Assembly: GCF_011059145.1 (NCBI RefSeq)
Contig: NZ_JAALLT010000002.1
Location: 806,001-870,000 of the forward strand
From: Halalkalibaculum roseum
Lineage (GTDB): Bacteria > Bacteroidota > Rhodothermia > Balneolales > Balneolaceae
Length of the DNA: 64,000 bases
Reading direction: 5' to 3'
Both the position numbers and the translations under genes were made by a program. The notes beneath the pieces were generated by a model that saw only the letters and a list, made by a program, of their open reading frames with translations, was not told the origin of the DNA and did no database searches. Shown here one piece after another: positions 8,941 to 17,946 of this stretch. How positions within the stretch are numbered: position 1 is the stretch's first letter; each line of letters starts with the position of its first letter.

Positions 8941-9009
8941 CTTTTGCTTTCCTAAGTTATTGTGCGACAATGGTTTGGCTTTTCTGTTACCAACATTAGC
9001 ACAAATTCA

Positions 9010-9072
9010 CCTTTTTTTTCGGTTTTTTTGCCCTTTTTTTGGGCTTAAATCAATGGAGTTTTTTTTGCCTAA
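9010..9072. other. T-rich tract after tRNA-Val
   Basis: Runs of seven or eight T separated by short GC words, including GCCC-T7-GGGC (9030-9044). It may end the tRNA transcript. It marks the change to the AT-rich accessory stretch. No gene is visible from 8941 to 9178. Confidence 0.4.
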
Positions 9073-9178
9073 TCCCACATCATTTAATTTAATTTGACTT
9101 GAGAGTAAATAACTTGATAGTCCTACCTTCATTTAATTATTTAGAGTAATTAAACTATCTAGTTAAATAAGAGACGTT

Positions 9179-9622
9179 ATGAGAGTATTACTACTATTAT
9201 CATTCATAGTACCATTTATTTATTCTTGTTCTGGACCACAAACAGTAGCTAGAGACGAAGTAATTAATGTTACTGGATATGACTTTTCAGAATATACCGA
9301 CCAAGGATTTTTAATAACACCAGAACAATATCTAGGAGACTACCAATCAATCGGATTAATTACTATAACCCAATGGCCAGCCGTTAGAGAACAAACAAGA
9401 AGAGTTCCTGATTCTGAAACTCCAAAAGGATACCGAATAGTAGAGGACTACTTTGCAAAAGATATAAATGTTGAAAAAGCTATTGACGAAATTTATAAAG
9501 TGGCTAACGAAATGGGAGCGGATGCAATAACTCGTTTTGATGTAACTCCTACTGACAGATTGAATGGCACACTGAGAGTTCAAGGAGTTGAAATTTCAGG
9601 TTTCGCTATAAAAAGAAAGTAA
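9179..9622 (+). CDS. Small lipoprotein, unknown function
   Basis: A 147-residue lipoprotein: signal peptide, lipobox-type IYSC (Cys17), then a mature domain ending in EMGADAITRFDVTP...GVEISGFAIKRK. The end resembles small alpha/beta domains of the YbjQ/heavy-metal-binding type in bacterial lipoproteins, but I would not name it on that alone. Codon usage is AT-rich, unlike the genes before the tRNA. One base separates its stop from the next gene, so the two are probably co-transcribed. Confidence 0.7.
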   Translation: MRVLLLLSFIVPFIYSCSGPQTVARDEVINVTGYDFSEYTDQGFLITPEQYLGDYQSIGLITITQWPAVREQTRRVPDSETPKGYRIVEDYFAKDINVEKAIDEIYKVANEMGADAITRFDVTPTDRLNGTLRVQGVEISGFAIKRK

Positions 9623-9623
9623 A

Positions 9624-10550
9624 ATGAACAATCTATTTGAAAAAGAAGAGTTTTCAGAGAGTGACATCCAAAGCTTGATTGATAACAATATAGAAGAGAA
9701 CATTCACCTTGAATTTAAAAGTTCAGGTGCATTCTCAAAGAGTGATAGCAGTAAAAAACTTGGTATTGCTAAAACAGTCTCATCTTTCGCTAATTCTGAT
9801 GGTGGCATTGTAATTTATGGTATAAATGAAGAAGAGCATACTGCCAATAGCCTATCTTATATTGATGGAAATGAGTTTACTAAGGAGTGGTTAGAACAAA
9901 TAATCGGAACCAATATTAACAGAAGGATTGGCGGTGTAGAAATTTATCCGATAAGGTTTGAAGATGATATCGCTAAATCTGTTTATGTAGTCAAGGTCCC
10001 TCCTAGTAGCATTGCTCCTCACATGATTAAAGATAACAAGTACTATGGGAGGCGTAATTTTCAATCCGAACCTCTTGAAGAGTACGAAGTTCGCAGGATA
10101 TATAACCAAAAGAGTAAAACAGAATTAAATTTCTGGTATTTCAATTTTAGGACCATGGATAAAAAAGACCAGGGAAAAACATACGCTGTAAAAATTATAT
10201 ATGACTTAATAATTGAAAATATCAGCTCCTCGATTGAAAAAGATTACAAAGTTGAAGTTGAGGTTCCCACACCGTTTGTGGATGAGAGGCAGTATCTTAA
10301 AAGAAGTGCCACCAGAAAAACCACTTCTCATGATATTTATACTTTTTATGATGGTGAACCTTTATTCCAAGGTGAAGTAAAAGATTTTGGTAACGGTCCT
10401 GCGATTTTCGTAGCAAGGAAAAATATGGATGACTTAGACCAGATATTTAGACTTCAATTGTATTATAGCAATGATGTCATTTTTAGAGAATGGACAATAC
10501 AAGAGTTAATTGAAATCACTGAATACAATCTTTATGAACTTCAAAGATAA
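9624..10550 (+). CDS. AlbA_2/Schlafen-type DNA-binding domain protein
   Basis: A 308-residue cytosolic protein. Residues ~20-150 match the AlbA_2 (Schlafen AAA_4-like) domain: HLEFKSSGAF, then AKTVSSFANSDGGIVIYGINE, and YGRRNFQSEPLEEYEVRRIY. The remaining ~150 residues are beta-rich and unrecognised; no ATPase motifs follow. Proteins with this domain are found as regulators and in defence loci, but the role here is unknown. Its partner upstream is a lipoprotein, an unusual pairing. Confidence 0.75.
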   Translation: MNNLFEKEEFSESDIQSLIDNNIEENIHLEFKSSGAFSKSDSSKKLGIAKTVSSFANSDGGIVIYGINEEEHTANSLSYIDGNEFTKEWLEQIIGTNINRRIGGVEIYPIRFEDDIAKSVYVVKVPPSSIAPHMIKDNKYYGRRNFQSEPLEEYEVRRIYNQKSKTELNFWYFNFRTMDKKDQGKTYAVKIIYDLIIENISSSIEKDYKVEVEVPTPFVDERQYLKRSATRKTTSHDIYTFYDGEPLFQGEVKDFGNGPAIFVARKNMDDLDQIFRLQLYYSNDVIFREWTIQELIEITEYNLYELQR

Positions 10551-10691
10551 GGTTAACTGATTAGCCAACATTTATATAGTATTCCCTGTCTAATTAATCT
10601 TTTATTTCAAGATTAGAAAGATTCATCGACCTTGATTTAATCTGCTTTGAGGGCGTATTTATTTATTGTATTCAAAATAAAAAGTGTTCAT

Positions 10692-11276
10692 ATGATACGT
10701 GATTATTCATCTTTTCTATTTTTACAGGTGCTACTATATTTATTCGTATTCACTAACCTATCTTATGATACAGCTTCCGCTCAAGTTAGAAATACTACTT
10801 GGGGTAGTAGTGTTGAAGAAGTAAAAGAAGCTTTGGGAAAACCTAATCTTGAAGAGCGTAAATCAACAGACAAAATTGTATTTCTTGCGTCTCAAGAAAC
10901 AACGGCTGGTAAGGAAACATACGTTGCATACTACTTCGTAGATGATAAGCTAGCAAAGATTAGAGTCTTATACATGAATCCATCCATGACTATTACTGAA
11001 TTTGAATCTATTTCAAATCAAATAACCTCTAAATATGGTTCTCCATATAAAGAAAATGAGAACTGGCATGATGACACATGGAAGGATGATGACAATGAAC
11101 TTGATTATGCAATAAGAATGGGTGATGTGACTATTTCGAAATCTTGGAAAACAGAAGACACTCTTGTGCAATTTGGAATCGGTAGGTCAAACAGTGGTGT
11201 TACAGGTCAAGTTATAGAGTATGTGTCATTAGAACTAGCTGAAACTTTCAATAATGCTATCAGTTCTGATTTTTAA
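10692..11276 (+). CDS. Exported protein, unknown function
   Basis: I chose the ATG at 10692 (194 residues) because it gives a clean signal peptide ending near TASAQ; the frame extends back to a TTG at 10647. The mature part begins NTTWGSSVEEVKEALGKP, a pattern of small exported proteins with a short helix-turn motif and an alternating beta domain. No enzyme motif seen. AT-rich like its neighbours. The space to the next gene (11277-11492) contains a short GC-richer patch without recognisable content. Confidence 0.6.
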   Translation: MIRDYSSFLFLQVLLYLFVFTNLSYDTASAQVRNTTWGSSVEEVKEALGKPNLEERKSTDKIVFLASQETTAGKETYVAYYFVDDKLAKIRVLYMNPSMTITEFESISNQITSKYGSPYKENENWHDDTWKDDDNELDYAIRMGDVTISKSWKTEDTLVQFGIGRSNSGVTGQVIEYVSLELAETFNNAISSDF

Positions 11277-11492
11277 GAAAATTAAGTAGCAATTGAAACT
11301 AGGTATCTAGATTAAAGGAAATAGAATAAGATTTTAGATTCGACAAATTTTTTTAAACCAGCTTCGGGCTAAACGAAACACTTTTCTTTCTTAGCAGTCC
11401 ATACCGACACGCATCCGCCCCATGGTCGGGTCCCCTCGTGTCCACATCTTTGGCATTTCTTAGGTCTCAGTCCAGTTAGGGATAAGCCTTAT

Positions 11493-12164
11493 TCATTTAT
11501 CATTTGCCCTATTGTACCATAAACGTGCCTGCAAACCCATATATATTATCGTTCCAAGATCAAATAATTTACCCGCTACGGTAGCTGAACTATGTCTCTT
11601 TGGTTCTTTGTAATTGAGATGCTTTAAGCGGGTTAATGGTAATTCATAGGTATTTTTTGAAGTGCTACAAATTAAATAAAAGTTATTAAGCTTCGGATTT
11701 TCTAAAACAAATTTACTTGTACTACCCTCAATATTAGTAATCGAAGTAATTGGAACGGCTTTGACCACAGTAGAATCTTTTGTAGTAGCCATTAGATGAA
11801 AAGTACCTTCCTTATGACTTATACCAGAAAAAATTCCCTCAAGTGAATCAACATTTTCAATTTGAACGCTAATTGAATCGCCTATAGCTGGGAAATTAAT
11901 TCCATTGTATGGGTTTGATCTGCTTAAAGAACTAACAGCATTTTCAGTAGAATCATATTTATAAATAAAGGCTTCGAATGATCCTTGAATTTTACCATTC
12001 ATTTTATTGATCACTGTAATAGGTTGATCTTCCCTGTCAATTTTATCAGCCTTTAAAGCTTCTTTTAAATTGTTTGCTCTATCTCGAGAATCTATCGTGA
12101 TGCCTATAGCAGTACAGCTTGATAAAAGTTGAATAAGAATGATATGGATGAGTATATCTTTCAA
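11493..12164 (-). CDS. Lipoprotein, unknown function
   Basis: A 223-residue lipoprotein with signal peptide and lipobox LLSSC (Cys16). The middle holds a beta-rich domain with repeated VxSITNIEGSTSKF- and LTRLKHLNYKEP-like strands; the C-terminus has a short hydrophobic segment (LGTIIYMGLQ). No family recognised. It is alone on the minus strand in the accessory stretch. A 41-base element shared with position 17430 lies about 180 bp upstream. Confidence 0.6.
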   Translation of the reverse strand: MKDILIHIILIQLLSSCTAIGITIDSRDRANNLKEALKADKIDREDQPITVINKMNGKIQGSFEAFIYKYDSTENAVSSLSRSNPYNGINFPAIGDSISVQIENVDSLEGIFSGISHKEGTFHLMATTKDSTVVKAVPITSITNIEGSTSKFVLENPKLNNFYLICSTSKNTYELPLTRLKHLNYKEPKRHSSATVAGKLFDLGTIIYMGLQARLWYNRANDK

Positions 12165-12566
12165 AGCATTTTAATGATTATTGCCACAAATAGTTCTTTA
12201 CCACCATTTAATTAAATAGAAATCGCTCCATCTATATATTTTTCTGTCCTTCATAAAATCCCCATTATCCGAATTAGTGTTTCCATTTATAATGATACTC
12301 CCATGAGGACTTCCTTTATATACCTGTACCCTATTTTAAATGGATTTTGGTAGGCAAAAAGGACAGGTATTGGGTAAAAATGCGCCAGTAAACCTTCAAT
12401 TTTATTTAGAAAGTTATTCTGAATGTTTAGCTCCTGCTTATTGGTGTGCGTTTTTTTCAGGCAGGTTTCAGACTAAATAAACGTCAGTTATAACCTACCT
12501 AAATGTCAGCTTATTCTACCTCTTTGATGTATAACCTAGAGTAGAACCAAAATCTTGGAGGATACT
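12165..12566. other. Gap holding a duplicated 41-base element
   Basis: A 402-base gap between divergent lipoprotein genes. Its only recognisable content is the element at 12347-12387 (TTGGTAGGCAAAAAGGAC ... GGGTAAAAATGCGCCA). I see no ORF with a credible start. Confidence 0.5.
12347..12387. repeat. 41-base element, copy 1
   Basis: Begins TTGGTAGGCAAAAAGGAC and ends GGGTAAAAATGCGCCA. A same-length, same-strand copy lies at 17430-17470 with both ends conserved and a diverged middle. Both copies are upstream of a minus-strand lipoprotein gene. Confidence 0.55.
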
Positions 12567-13088
12567 ATGAAATATGTAATTCTTATTACTGGCTTAATTA
12601 TGGCCTCTTGCGTGGCTTCAAATGATGATTATAATAAACCGCTAACATTTTTTGAGGCTAATGAAGGGATATACGCTGATTCTAAAGGTGTTAGGACATC
12701 TGATAATTCTTGGGAAGAGGGGGAAAAGATCGGAGAGATCTATTATCGCATTTATCATTATCAGTTTGCTGACATCTATACCTGGACGGAAAATGAGTGC
12801 TATACCCATGGTACAACAAGTTTTTCAAACGGGAAGGTAATTAAAAATGATAGCCAAATCGTGGCTTGGCTAGATTTTTGTGACGTTGATGACAATTGCA
12901 GTCGTAAGGGTATTGCAAGACAAAAGTATCATCCCTCATCCTCTTATGATGCCTATACGCTAAGTTATTACTATGCTCCCTATAATGATCCGTTCTTTCT
13001 GTCGAGACCTGGATGGTCAAAATATTTAATACCTGTAGACATCGATGTAGACACTCTTACAATTTGTAAAGAGGAAAATATTCAATAG
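12567..13088 (+). CDS. Lipoprotein, unknown function
   Basis: The ATG at 12567 follows a good Shine-Dalgarno sequence (TTGGAGGAT); this gives 173 residues beginning MKYVILITGLIMASC with a lipobox Cys at 15. The mature part is Tyr-, Trp- and Asp-rich with several Cys (ENECYTHG, DFCDVDDNCSRKG) that may form disulfides. No family recognised. Confidence 0.6.
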   Translation: MKYVILITGLIMASCVASNDDYNKPLTFFEANEGIYADSKGVRTSDNSWEEGEKIGEIYYRIYHYQFADIYTWTENECYTHGTTSFSNGKVIKNDSQIVAWLDFCDVDDNCSRKGIARQKYHPSSSYDAYTLSYYYAPYNDPFFLSRPGWSKYLIPVDIDVDTLTICKEENIQ

Positions 13089-13306
13089 CTATTTCTTTAA
13101 ATCCAATTGAAGTTAATAATGATCTTTACGGATAGTATATCTTTAGAATCCCATACCAATGTTGAAATGCTAAACAAAAGATGGACTTAGCTATCATCTG
13201 TTAAGGTCGAGAGGAAATTTCCAGATAATATCTCACAAGTATTTACTGAATTATCTACATTTAAAATATCGTTTGAATTTTGTTTCAGATTTTTGGTAGT
13301 AAAAAA

Positions 13307-13933
13307 ATGTTCAAGAGAATATCTTTTATATATATTTTTTTGCTAGTGTTTTTAACACTTTTTATCTCTTGTGGTTTTAATGATATTGACTGCCCGCCCT
13401 TCTATGATCATTTTAAGGTTACCGACTATTACACAAGCATAAGAAAAGTATCTGAAATCGACTCCTCATCTATTGGTTTGACATCTTTAAGGGAAGACTC
13501 AATTTCCTATGAAGATTTCGCAATACTAATGGAACCACGTCAAGAATATTATTCATTGAATTTATCTAGGAAGAACATTTTTAATTTTATTTCTCCTGCT
13601 TTTGGATGTACGCCCAATCCACCGACCTCTGAAGAAACAATTACAGATATTCAAATTTTTAGCGATAAAGCATATAACAGCAACTATTCTTCTGAGGATA
13701 ATCTGGCAGGGATCGTAGATATTTTTGTCTTATATCGAGACTCGGGTTATCATCGATATGCTTTAAAGAATTTTATAGAAAATGAAAACCCAGTTCCTGA
13801 TAACATTATTTTTCTGCTAAATTCTGCCCCTACCTCTGCAGAAATATTTCAGTTTACTATTAATTATTATCAGGATGGTCTTGATTTAGATGAGTACCAG
13901 TTTACAACCACCCCTATTATTATTACCAATTAG
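13307..13933 (+). CDS. Lipoprotein, unknown function
   Basis: Starting at the ATG at 13307 gives 208 residues with signal peptide FIYIFLLVFLTLFISC and a lipobox Cys. The mature domain has no recognised family; it includes a CTPNPPTSEE segment and a C-terminal beta strand run. A TTG at 13280 would add nine residues but would spoil the signal peptide start. AT-rich. Confidence 0.55.
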   Translation: MFKRISFIYIFLLVFLTLFISCGFNDIDCPPFYDHFKVTDYYTSIRKVSEIDSSSIGLTSLREDSISYEDFAILMEPRQEYYSLNLSRKNIFNFISPAFGCTPNPPTSEETITDIQIFSDKAYNSNYSSEDNLAGIVDIFVLYRDSGYHRYALKNFIENENPVPDNIIFLLNSAPTSAEIFQFTINYYQDGLDLDEYQFTTTPIIITN

Positions 13934-14331
13934 GAAAAGTAATTTCATCCCGTTTTTTAAGCAAATTACAATGTGAATTTTGAAGATCGTTAGATACTTT
14001 GAAAAGTTTTCATGAGCTAAATAACCAATATAACTAGGCGCATAACGAGATACGCCTCTCTTCTGTACGTGCTTACTGCTACGCACCCCCGGCCTCTGTG
14101 AGAGCGGTCAGGTTTTTTATGGAACAATTTCGTTTTTCATCTGTCTAATGGAAGTTAGATAAACGTACGTTTGCTTTCTTAGGCAACCTTCCAGCTGTTA
14201 AATACGCAGCATGAGTTCTTATAAACTTCATTTGAATAGATAGCATACATACAAATCAAACTTATAATTTAGCCGCAATACAAAATCACAATAAGAACAA
14301 ATTAGGCTAAACAAATATTAGGATAGTAGTA
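13934..14331. other. Gap without gene; GC-richer patch
   Basis: A 398-base gap. A GC-richer patch at about 14038-14112 (ending CTGTGAGAGCGGTCAGG) stands out from the AT-rich surroundings and could be a relic of a mobile element such as the 3' end of a group II intron, but no domain V could be folded by eye. Nothing else is recognisable. Confidence 0.3.
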
Positions 14332-14736
14332 ATGAGTGTGACGAAAGGTAACGCAATAATAGTAGAAGACGATATGCTAATCTCTCTTATGGAAGAGAGG
14401 TTACTTCAAAATCTTGGGTATAGAGTTTCAGATAAATTTCTTTCAGGTGAAAATGCTATCCAGGAAATAAAAGAAAGAGATATGGATCCAAATTTCATTC
14501 TGATGGATATTCTTTTGGAAGGTGAGCTTAATGGACTGGATACTGCGAAAGAAATTTGGAGCTATTCTGATACGCCCATTTTATTCGTTTCCGGAAGTAA
14601 AGATTTGTTTGAAAAATCTAAGTTCGCTTTAACAAAAAGGCATTCCTTTGTTTCAAAGCCCTTTACCAAAAAAGTCCTTAAAGAAGGCTTAAATACTCTG
14701 CTTCTTGAACCTTCCTACGTTAGTATGTCTAATTGA
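14332..14736 (+). CDS. Single-domain response regulator
   Basis: A 134-residue stand-alone receiver domain. The acidic pair EDD (residues 12-14), phospho-acceptor Asp in FILMDILLEG (near residue 60), the Ser in LFVSGSK and the Lys in FVSKPF are all present, so it should be phosphorylated. There is no output domain and no histidine kinase nearby, suggesting it acts by protein contact with partners encoded elsewhere. Confidence 0.88.
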   Translation: MSVTKGNAIIVEDDMLISLMEERLLQNLGYRVSDKFLSGENAIQEIKERDMDPNFILMDILLEGELNGLDTAKEIWSYSDTPILFVSGSKDLFEKSKFALTKRHSFVSKPFTKKVLKEGLNTLLLEPSYVSMSN

Positions 14737-14780
14737 GATATTTAATGTATTAAAGTAATTCGGTAAAGTTAACAAAGAGC

Positions 14781-15416
14781 TTAGTTTGATGGACACGTTC
14801 CCCATATGGGTTTATTTTGCTCAATTAGGGGAGAACCCGTAGAGAATTTTTCTGGTTCTGAAGAAATGAGACTTACACACCAAGAGCTGATATCTTGATT
14901 GAATTGAGATTCATAGAACATCGACTCCATATAGCTAACCGAACTCACATCCCAATTCCCAATAGATTGATTGAATGGGGTACCATAGAACATAAATGCC
15001 ATAAAACTAACCGAGCTCACATCCCAGCTATCAATGGGTTGATTGAATGCGGAACCCCCGAACATCGCCCACATATTCGTAACCGAACTCACCTCCCAGC
15101 TTCCAATGTGTTGATTAAATGGGGTACGTCTGAACTTATATGTCATATCCGAAACCGAACTCACATCGCAACTTCCAATAGGTTGATTGAAGGGGGTACC
15201 ATCGAACCTCGACTCCATATTCGTAACCGAACTCACATCCCAGCTTCCAATGTGTTGATTAAATGGGGTACGTCTGAACATATATGTCATATCCGAAACC
15301 GAACTCACATCCCAACTTCCAATAGGGTGATTGAAGGGGGTACCATCGAACCTCGACTCCATATTCGTAACCGAACTCACATCCCAGCTTCCCATGTGTT
15401 GATTAAATGGGGTACG
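14781..15416 (-). pseudogene. BspA-like gene, part beyond stop codon
   Basis: This is the in-frame continuation of the repeat gene at 15417-16559. It carries about eight more 24-residue BspA/DUF285 units and a distinct C-terminal end (SSWCVSLISS...NKPIWGTCPSN). It is separated from the upstream part only by one TGA (15417-15419) where sister units have AGA (Arg), so a single A-to-T change explains it. Without readthrough this part is not translated unless restarted; no good start with a Shine-Dalgarno is seen. Confidence 0.75.
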
Positions 15417-16055
15417 TCAGAACATATATGACATATCCGAAACCGAACTCACATCGCAACTTCCAATAGGTTGATTGAAGGGGGTACCATCGAACATCGA
15501 CTCCATATTCGTAACCGAACTCACATCCCAGCTATCAATGGGGTGATTGAAGGGGGAAACTCGAAACATAGAGTCCATATCCGTAACTGATCTCACATCC
15601 CAACTTCCAATAGGTTGATTGTAGGGAGTACTATCGAACATGAAATCCATATTCGTAACCGAACTCACATCCCAGCTATCAATGGGTTGATTGAAGGGGG
15701 AAACTCGAAACATAGATTCCATATCCGTAACTGATCTCACATCCCAACTTCCAATAGGTTGATTGAAGGGGGAAACTCGAAACATAGAGTCCATATCCGT
15801 AACTGATCTCACATCCCACCTTCCAATAGGTTGATTGAAGGGGGAAACTCGAAACATAGAGTCCATATCCGTAACTGATCTCACATCCCACCTTCCAATA
15901 GGTTGATTGAAGGGAGTACTATCGAACATGAAATCCATATTCGTAACCGAACTCACATCCCAGCTATCAATGGGTTGATTGAATTTGGAATATTGAAACA
16001 TAGAGGTCATATCCGTAACTGAACTCACATCCCAATTGCCGATGGGTTGATTGAA
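14832..16055 (-). repeat. 17 tandem 72-bp BspA/DUF285 units
   Basis: About 17 units of 24 residues with the pattern FNQPIGSWDVSSVTDM-SMF. At DNA level some neighbouring pairs form near-identical 144-bp higher-order repeats (for example around 15095-15420), pointing to recent duplication or slippage. Units 3-5 and 7 share a different variant (RVSP ending). Confidence 0.9.
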
Positions 16056-16559
16056 GGGGAAATTAAAGAATATATCTTTCATGTCCGTAACATGACTAAC
16101 ACAAAGCTTATTTAAATCTTTTCCTTCTCTACTTCTCGTAAAAAGTAGATTTCTATCCACTACCTCATACACTACTCCATCTACAATACCGAAATCGCCA
16201 ACCTCTGCGTCAGGACACATTATAGTAACTCCGTTATCACTTAAATATATTGGTGTTGTATCCGTTTCGGGTTGGAAATTTCCAACAATATGCTTGTCTC
16301 TACCCATTGGAATAAGTAAAGGATTTGAATTTCCACTCACATCTCCACTCCATTCCTGAATCACCCACCCTTCGCTTGGAGTCGGAGTGATAGTTACGGT
16401 TTCGCCCTCATCATATTCACCACTTGAAGGAGTGACCGTTCCTTCTCCATTTACAGAAGTGGTAAGAGTATAGGTAGCAGTATTAGTTTCAGTCCCACAA
16501 GAAACCACCAATAGTGTAAAAAGACTGATAAATAAGGGGTAAAAACATTTATTTAACAT
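15417..16559 (-). CDS. BspA-like repeat surface lipoprotein, truncated
   Basis: The 380-residue N-terminal product. It has a lipoprotein signal peptide (LLVVSC, Cys21), an InlB B-repeat-like domain (residues ~30-95: GEGTVTPSSGEYDEGETVTITPTP read in pieces), a short linker, and then nine BspA/DUF285 leucine-rich-like units from residue 169. Such proteins are surface-exposed and may bind other cells or matrix. The reading frame stops at a TGA inside unit 9, but the same frame resumes for 212 codons, so the ancestral protein was about 592 residues. Confidence 0.8.
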   Translation of the reverse strand: MLNKCFYPLFISLFTLLVVSCGTETNTATYTLTTSVNGEGTVTPSSGEYDEGETVTITPTPSEGWVIQEWSGDVSGNSNPLLIPMGRDKHIVGNFQPETDTTPIYLSDNGVTIMCPDAEVGDFGIVDGVVYEVVDRNLLFTRSREGKDLNKLCVSHVTDMKDIFFNFPFNQPIGNWDVSSVTDMTSMFQYSKFNQPIDSWDVSSVTNMDFMFDSTPFNQPIGRWDVRSVTDMDSMFRVSPFNQPIGRWDVRSVTDMDSMFRVSPFNQPIGSWDVRSVTDMESMFRVSPFNQPIDSWDVSSVTNMDFMFDSTPYNQPIGSWDVRSVTDMDSMFRVSPFNHPIDSWDVSSVTNMESMFDGTPFNQPIGSCDVSSVSDMSYMF

Positions 16560-16923
16560 ACCTCATAACCCTCTCCTTTTGAACCCGAAAAGCATATCAA
16601 ATTGGTTCTTTTCATTTTAGATATTAGAAGTTTACTAATAATTGAGGAAAAAGGCGGGGGTTTAATTCCTTATTTTTTCTATTTGGAAGATCAAATCAGT
16701 TCAATTAGGGCATTTTGAAGACTTACATCTTGTTTATCGTAATTTTCAAATTTGATTACACCCACTGTTTATATGATTCCGGCATGTATGGTTTTCCTGC
16801 TTCCTTAAGAAATCCCCAAATGATTTGAACGCTTCAAAGTAGATATCAAAAACATAGAAAATCCCTGCAATTTTCTTCAGGGACTTTCTATGTTTATAGA
16901 TTGTTAAGTTCCGAACCTTTAGA
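16560..16923. other. Gap with terminator only
   Basis: A 364-base AT-rich gap upstream of the BspA-like gene and downstream of the next lipoprotein. Apart from the hairpin at 16850-16895 nothing is recognisable. Confidence 0.5.
16850..16895 (-). terminator. Strong intrinsic terminator
   Basis: An 18-bp stem with one mismatch (arms 16850-16867 and 16878-16895, around AAACATAGAAAATCCCTG) and a 10-base loop. On the minus strand the stem is followed by a T-run, so it ends the lipoprotein gene at 16924-17343. Confidence 0.85.
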
Positions 16924-17343
16924 TTACCTGATAATCAGGTTTCGGTCTTGAAGTCGTTCTGTGCATCTGAATGATCCTTTGTAGGAGATGTATCCATCGG
17001 AATGTTCGGGTCTGCTGACCATAATACTCCCTCCTGTCTCATCCAGGTTGCAATTTCTTATGATGCCGGAAAGTTTGTAGTTACCGTATGAATCGGTGGT
17101 AGCCGTAGCGCGTTCAAAATCTTTGAAACGATATTCACCGCCACCGTTTTGGACGCTTTCATAGATTGTCACAATTGCATTAGGCACTTCCTCCCCGGTT
17201 GATCCGTCAAATACTTTACCTCGTAGCTTCACTTTTACGTTTTTAACTTCAGTCACACCGTCGTTTACGTTGCATCCTCCTAAGATCATAAGTAAACCCA
17301 GGAATATGCCGGTACATTTTTTAAGAGTGATTGGATTTTTCAT
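16924..17343 (-). CDS. Carboxypeptidase-regulatory-like lipoprotein
   Basis: A 139-residue lipoprotein (lipobox LGGC, Cys24) with one CarboxypepD_reg-like beta-sandwich: KLRGKVFDGSTGEEVPNAIVTIYE, then TTDSYGNYKLSGI and FRCTERLQDRNLIIR. Such domains are structural or carbohydrate-associated. The damaged gene just upstream (17471-17946) is a paralogue. A strong terminator follows. Confidence 0.8.
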   Translation of the reverse strand: MKNPITLKKCTGIFLGLLMILGGCNVNDGVTEVKNVKVKLRGKVFDGSTGEEVPNAIVTIYESVQNGGGEYRFKDFERATATTDSYGNYKLSGIIRNCNLDETGGSIMVSRPEHSDGYISYKGSFRCTERLQDRNLIIR

Positions 17344-17429
17344 AATGTTTACCTCTCTTTGTTTTTACCTGTTGCCTCTACTTGGGATTTCAAGTTTGGC
17401 CAGTGTCTTAATTCCAAGATGAAGATTAA

Positions 17430-17470
17430 TTGGTAGGCATAAAGGACCTAATTGCAGGGTAAATGCGCCA
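17430..17470. repeat. 41-base element, copy 2
   Basis: Begins TTGGTAGGCATAAAGGAC and ends GGGTAAATGCGCCA, the same length and strand as copy 1 at 12347. It sits about 90 bp upstream of the minus-strand lipoprotein gene and directly against the end of the frameshifted paralogue. Confidence 0.55.
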
Positions 17471-17946
17471 TTACTTTATGATGAGCTTGCGCATAATATC
17501 CGGGCGGCGGAGTACCAGGTTAATAGTTTGTAGCTTCTCGGTGCATTTGAATACGGTGGTATAAGTCAGGTACCTTGCGACTGAATCAATTGCCTCGGCC
17601 TTTATCTGACCTGCCTTATCATTTTCCCGGCAATTTTTAACGAGACTTTTTATGCTATACTCACCATTGTCACCGATGGTTATGATCACCTGCTGAAAGT
17701 TTTCGGGTTATCTCTTGCTTTGCCAATTCTGAATGTTTTATGAATGGAGATAACAGCATCGGTAACAGTTGTTCCAGTTTGCCCGTTGATAACCTTACCG
17801 CGCAGATTTATATCTATGTAGAAGTCATTCTCTACACTTTCATTTACGTTGCAACCACTAAAGAATAACACCGGAAATAGCATAAAACCCGTAGCTAATA
17901 GGTTTATCGGCAGGTATCTCATATCAGTCATCTTACTTCTGTTCAT
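17471..17946 (-). pseudogene. Frameshifted carboxypeptidase-regulatory-like lipoprotein
   Basis: Two overlapping frames together spell one paralogue of the 16924-17343 protein. The first (17686-17946) has the signal peptide (FFSGC) and LRGKVINGQTGTTVTDAVISIHK; the second (17471-17689) has GDNGEYSIKSL and FKCTEKLQTINLVLR. Reading the second frame upstream gives NPENFQQVIITIGDNGEY, which aligns with the paralogue, so the shift lies near 17700-17730. Translational coupling through the overlapping TGA/GTG is possible but a broken gene is simpler. Confidence 0.7.

Noticed and set aside
14038-14112. Group II intron 3' end
   Set aside because: The words CTGTGAGAGCGG recall domain V/VI flanks, but no domain V helix could be formed and there is no reverse transcriptase.
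8866-14736. tRNA-Val as attachment site of an integrated element
   Set aside because: I found no integrase gene and no second copy of the tRNA 3' end in the window.
14895-15431. Plus-strand frame of 178 codons with repeated HIRNRTHIP words
   Set aside because: It is the antisense reading of the BspA-like repeat array; the period is inherited from the 72-bp units and there is no start context or signal peptide.
14832-16055. Possible CRISPR array
   Set aside because: The repeats are contiguous 72-bp coding units without spacers and translate into a known protein repeat.
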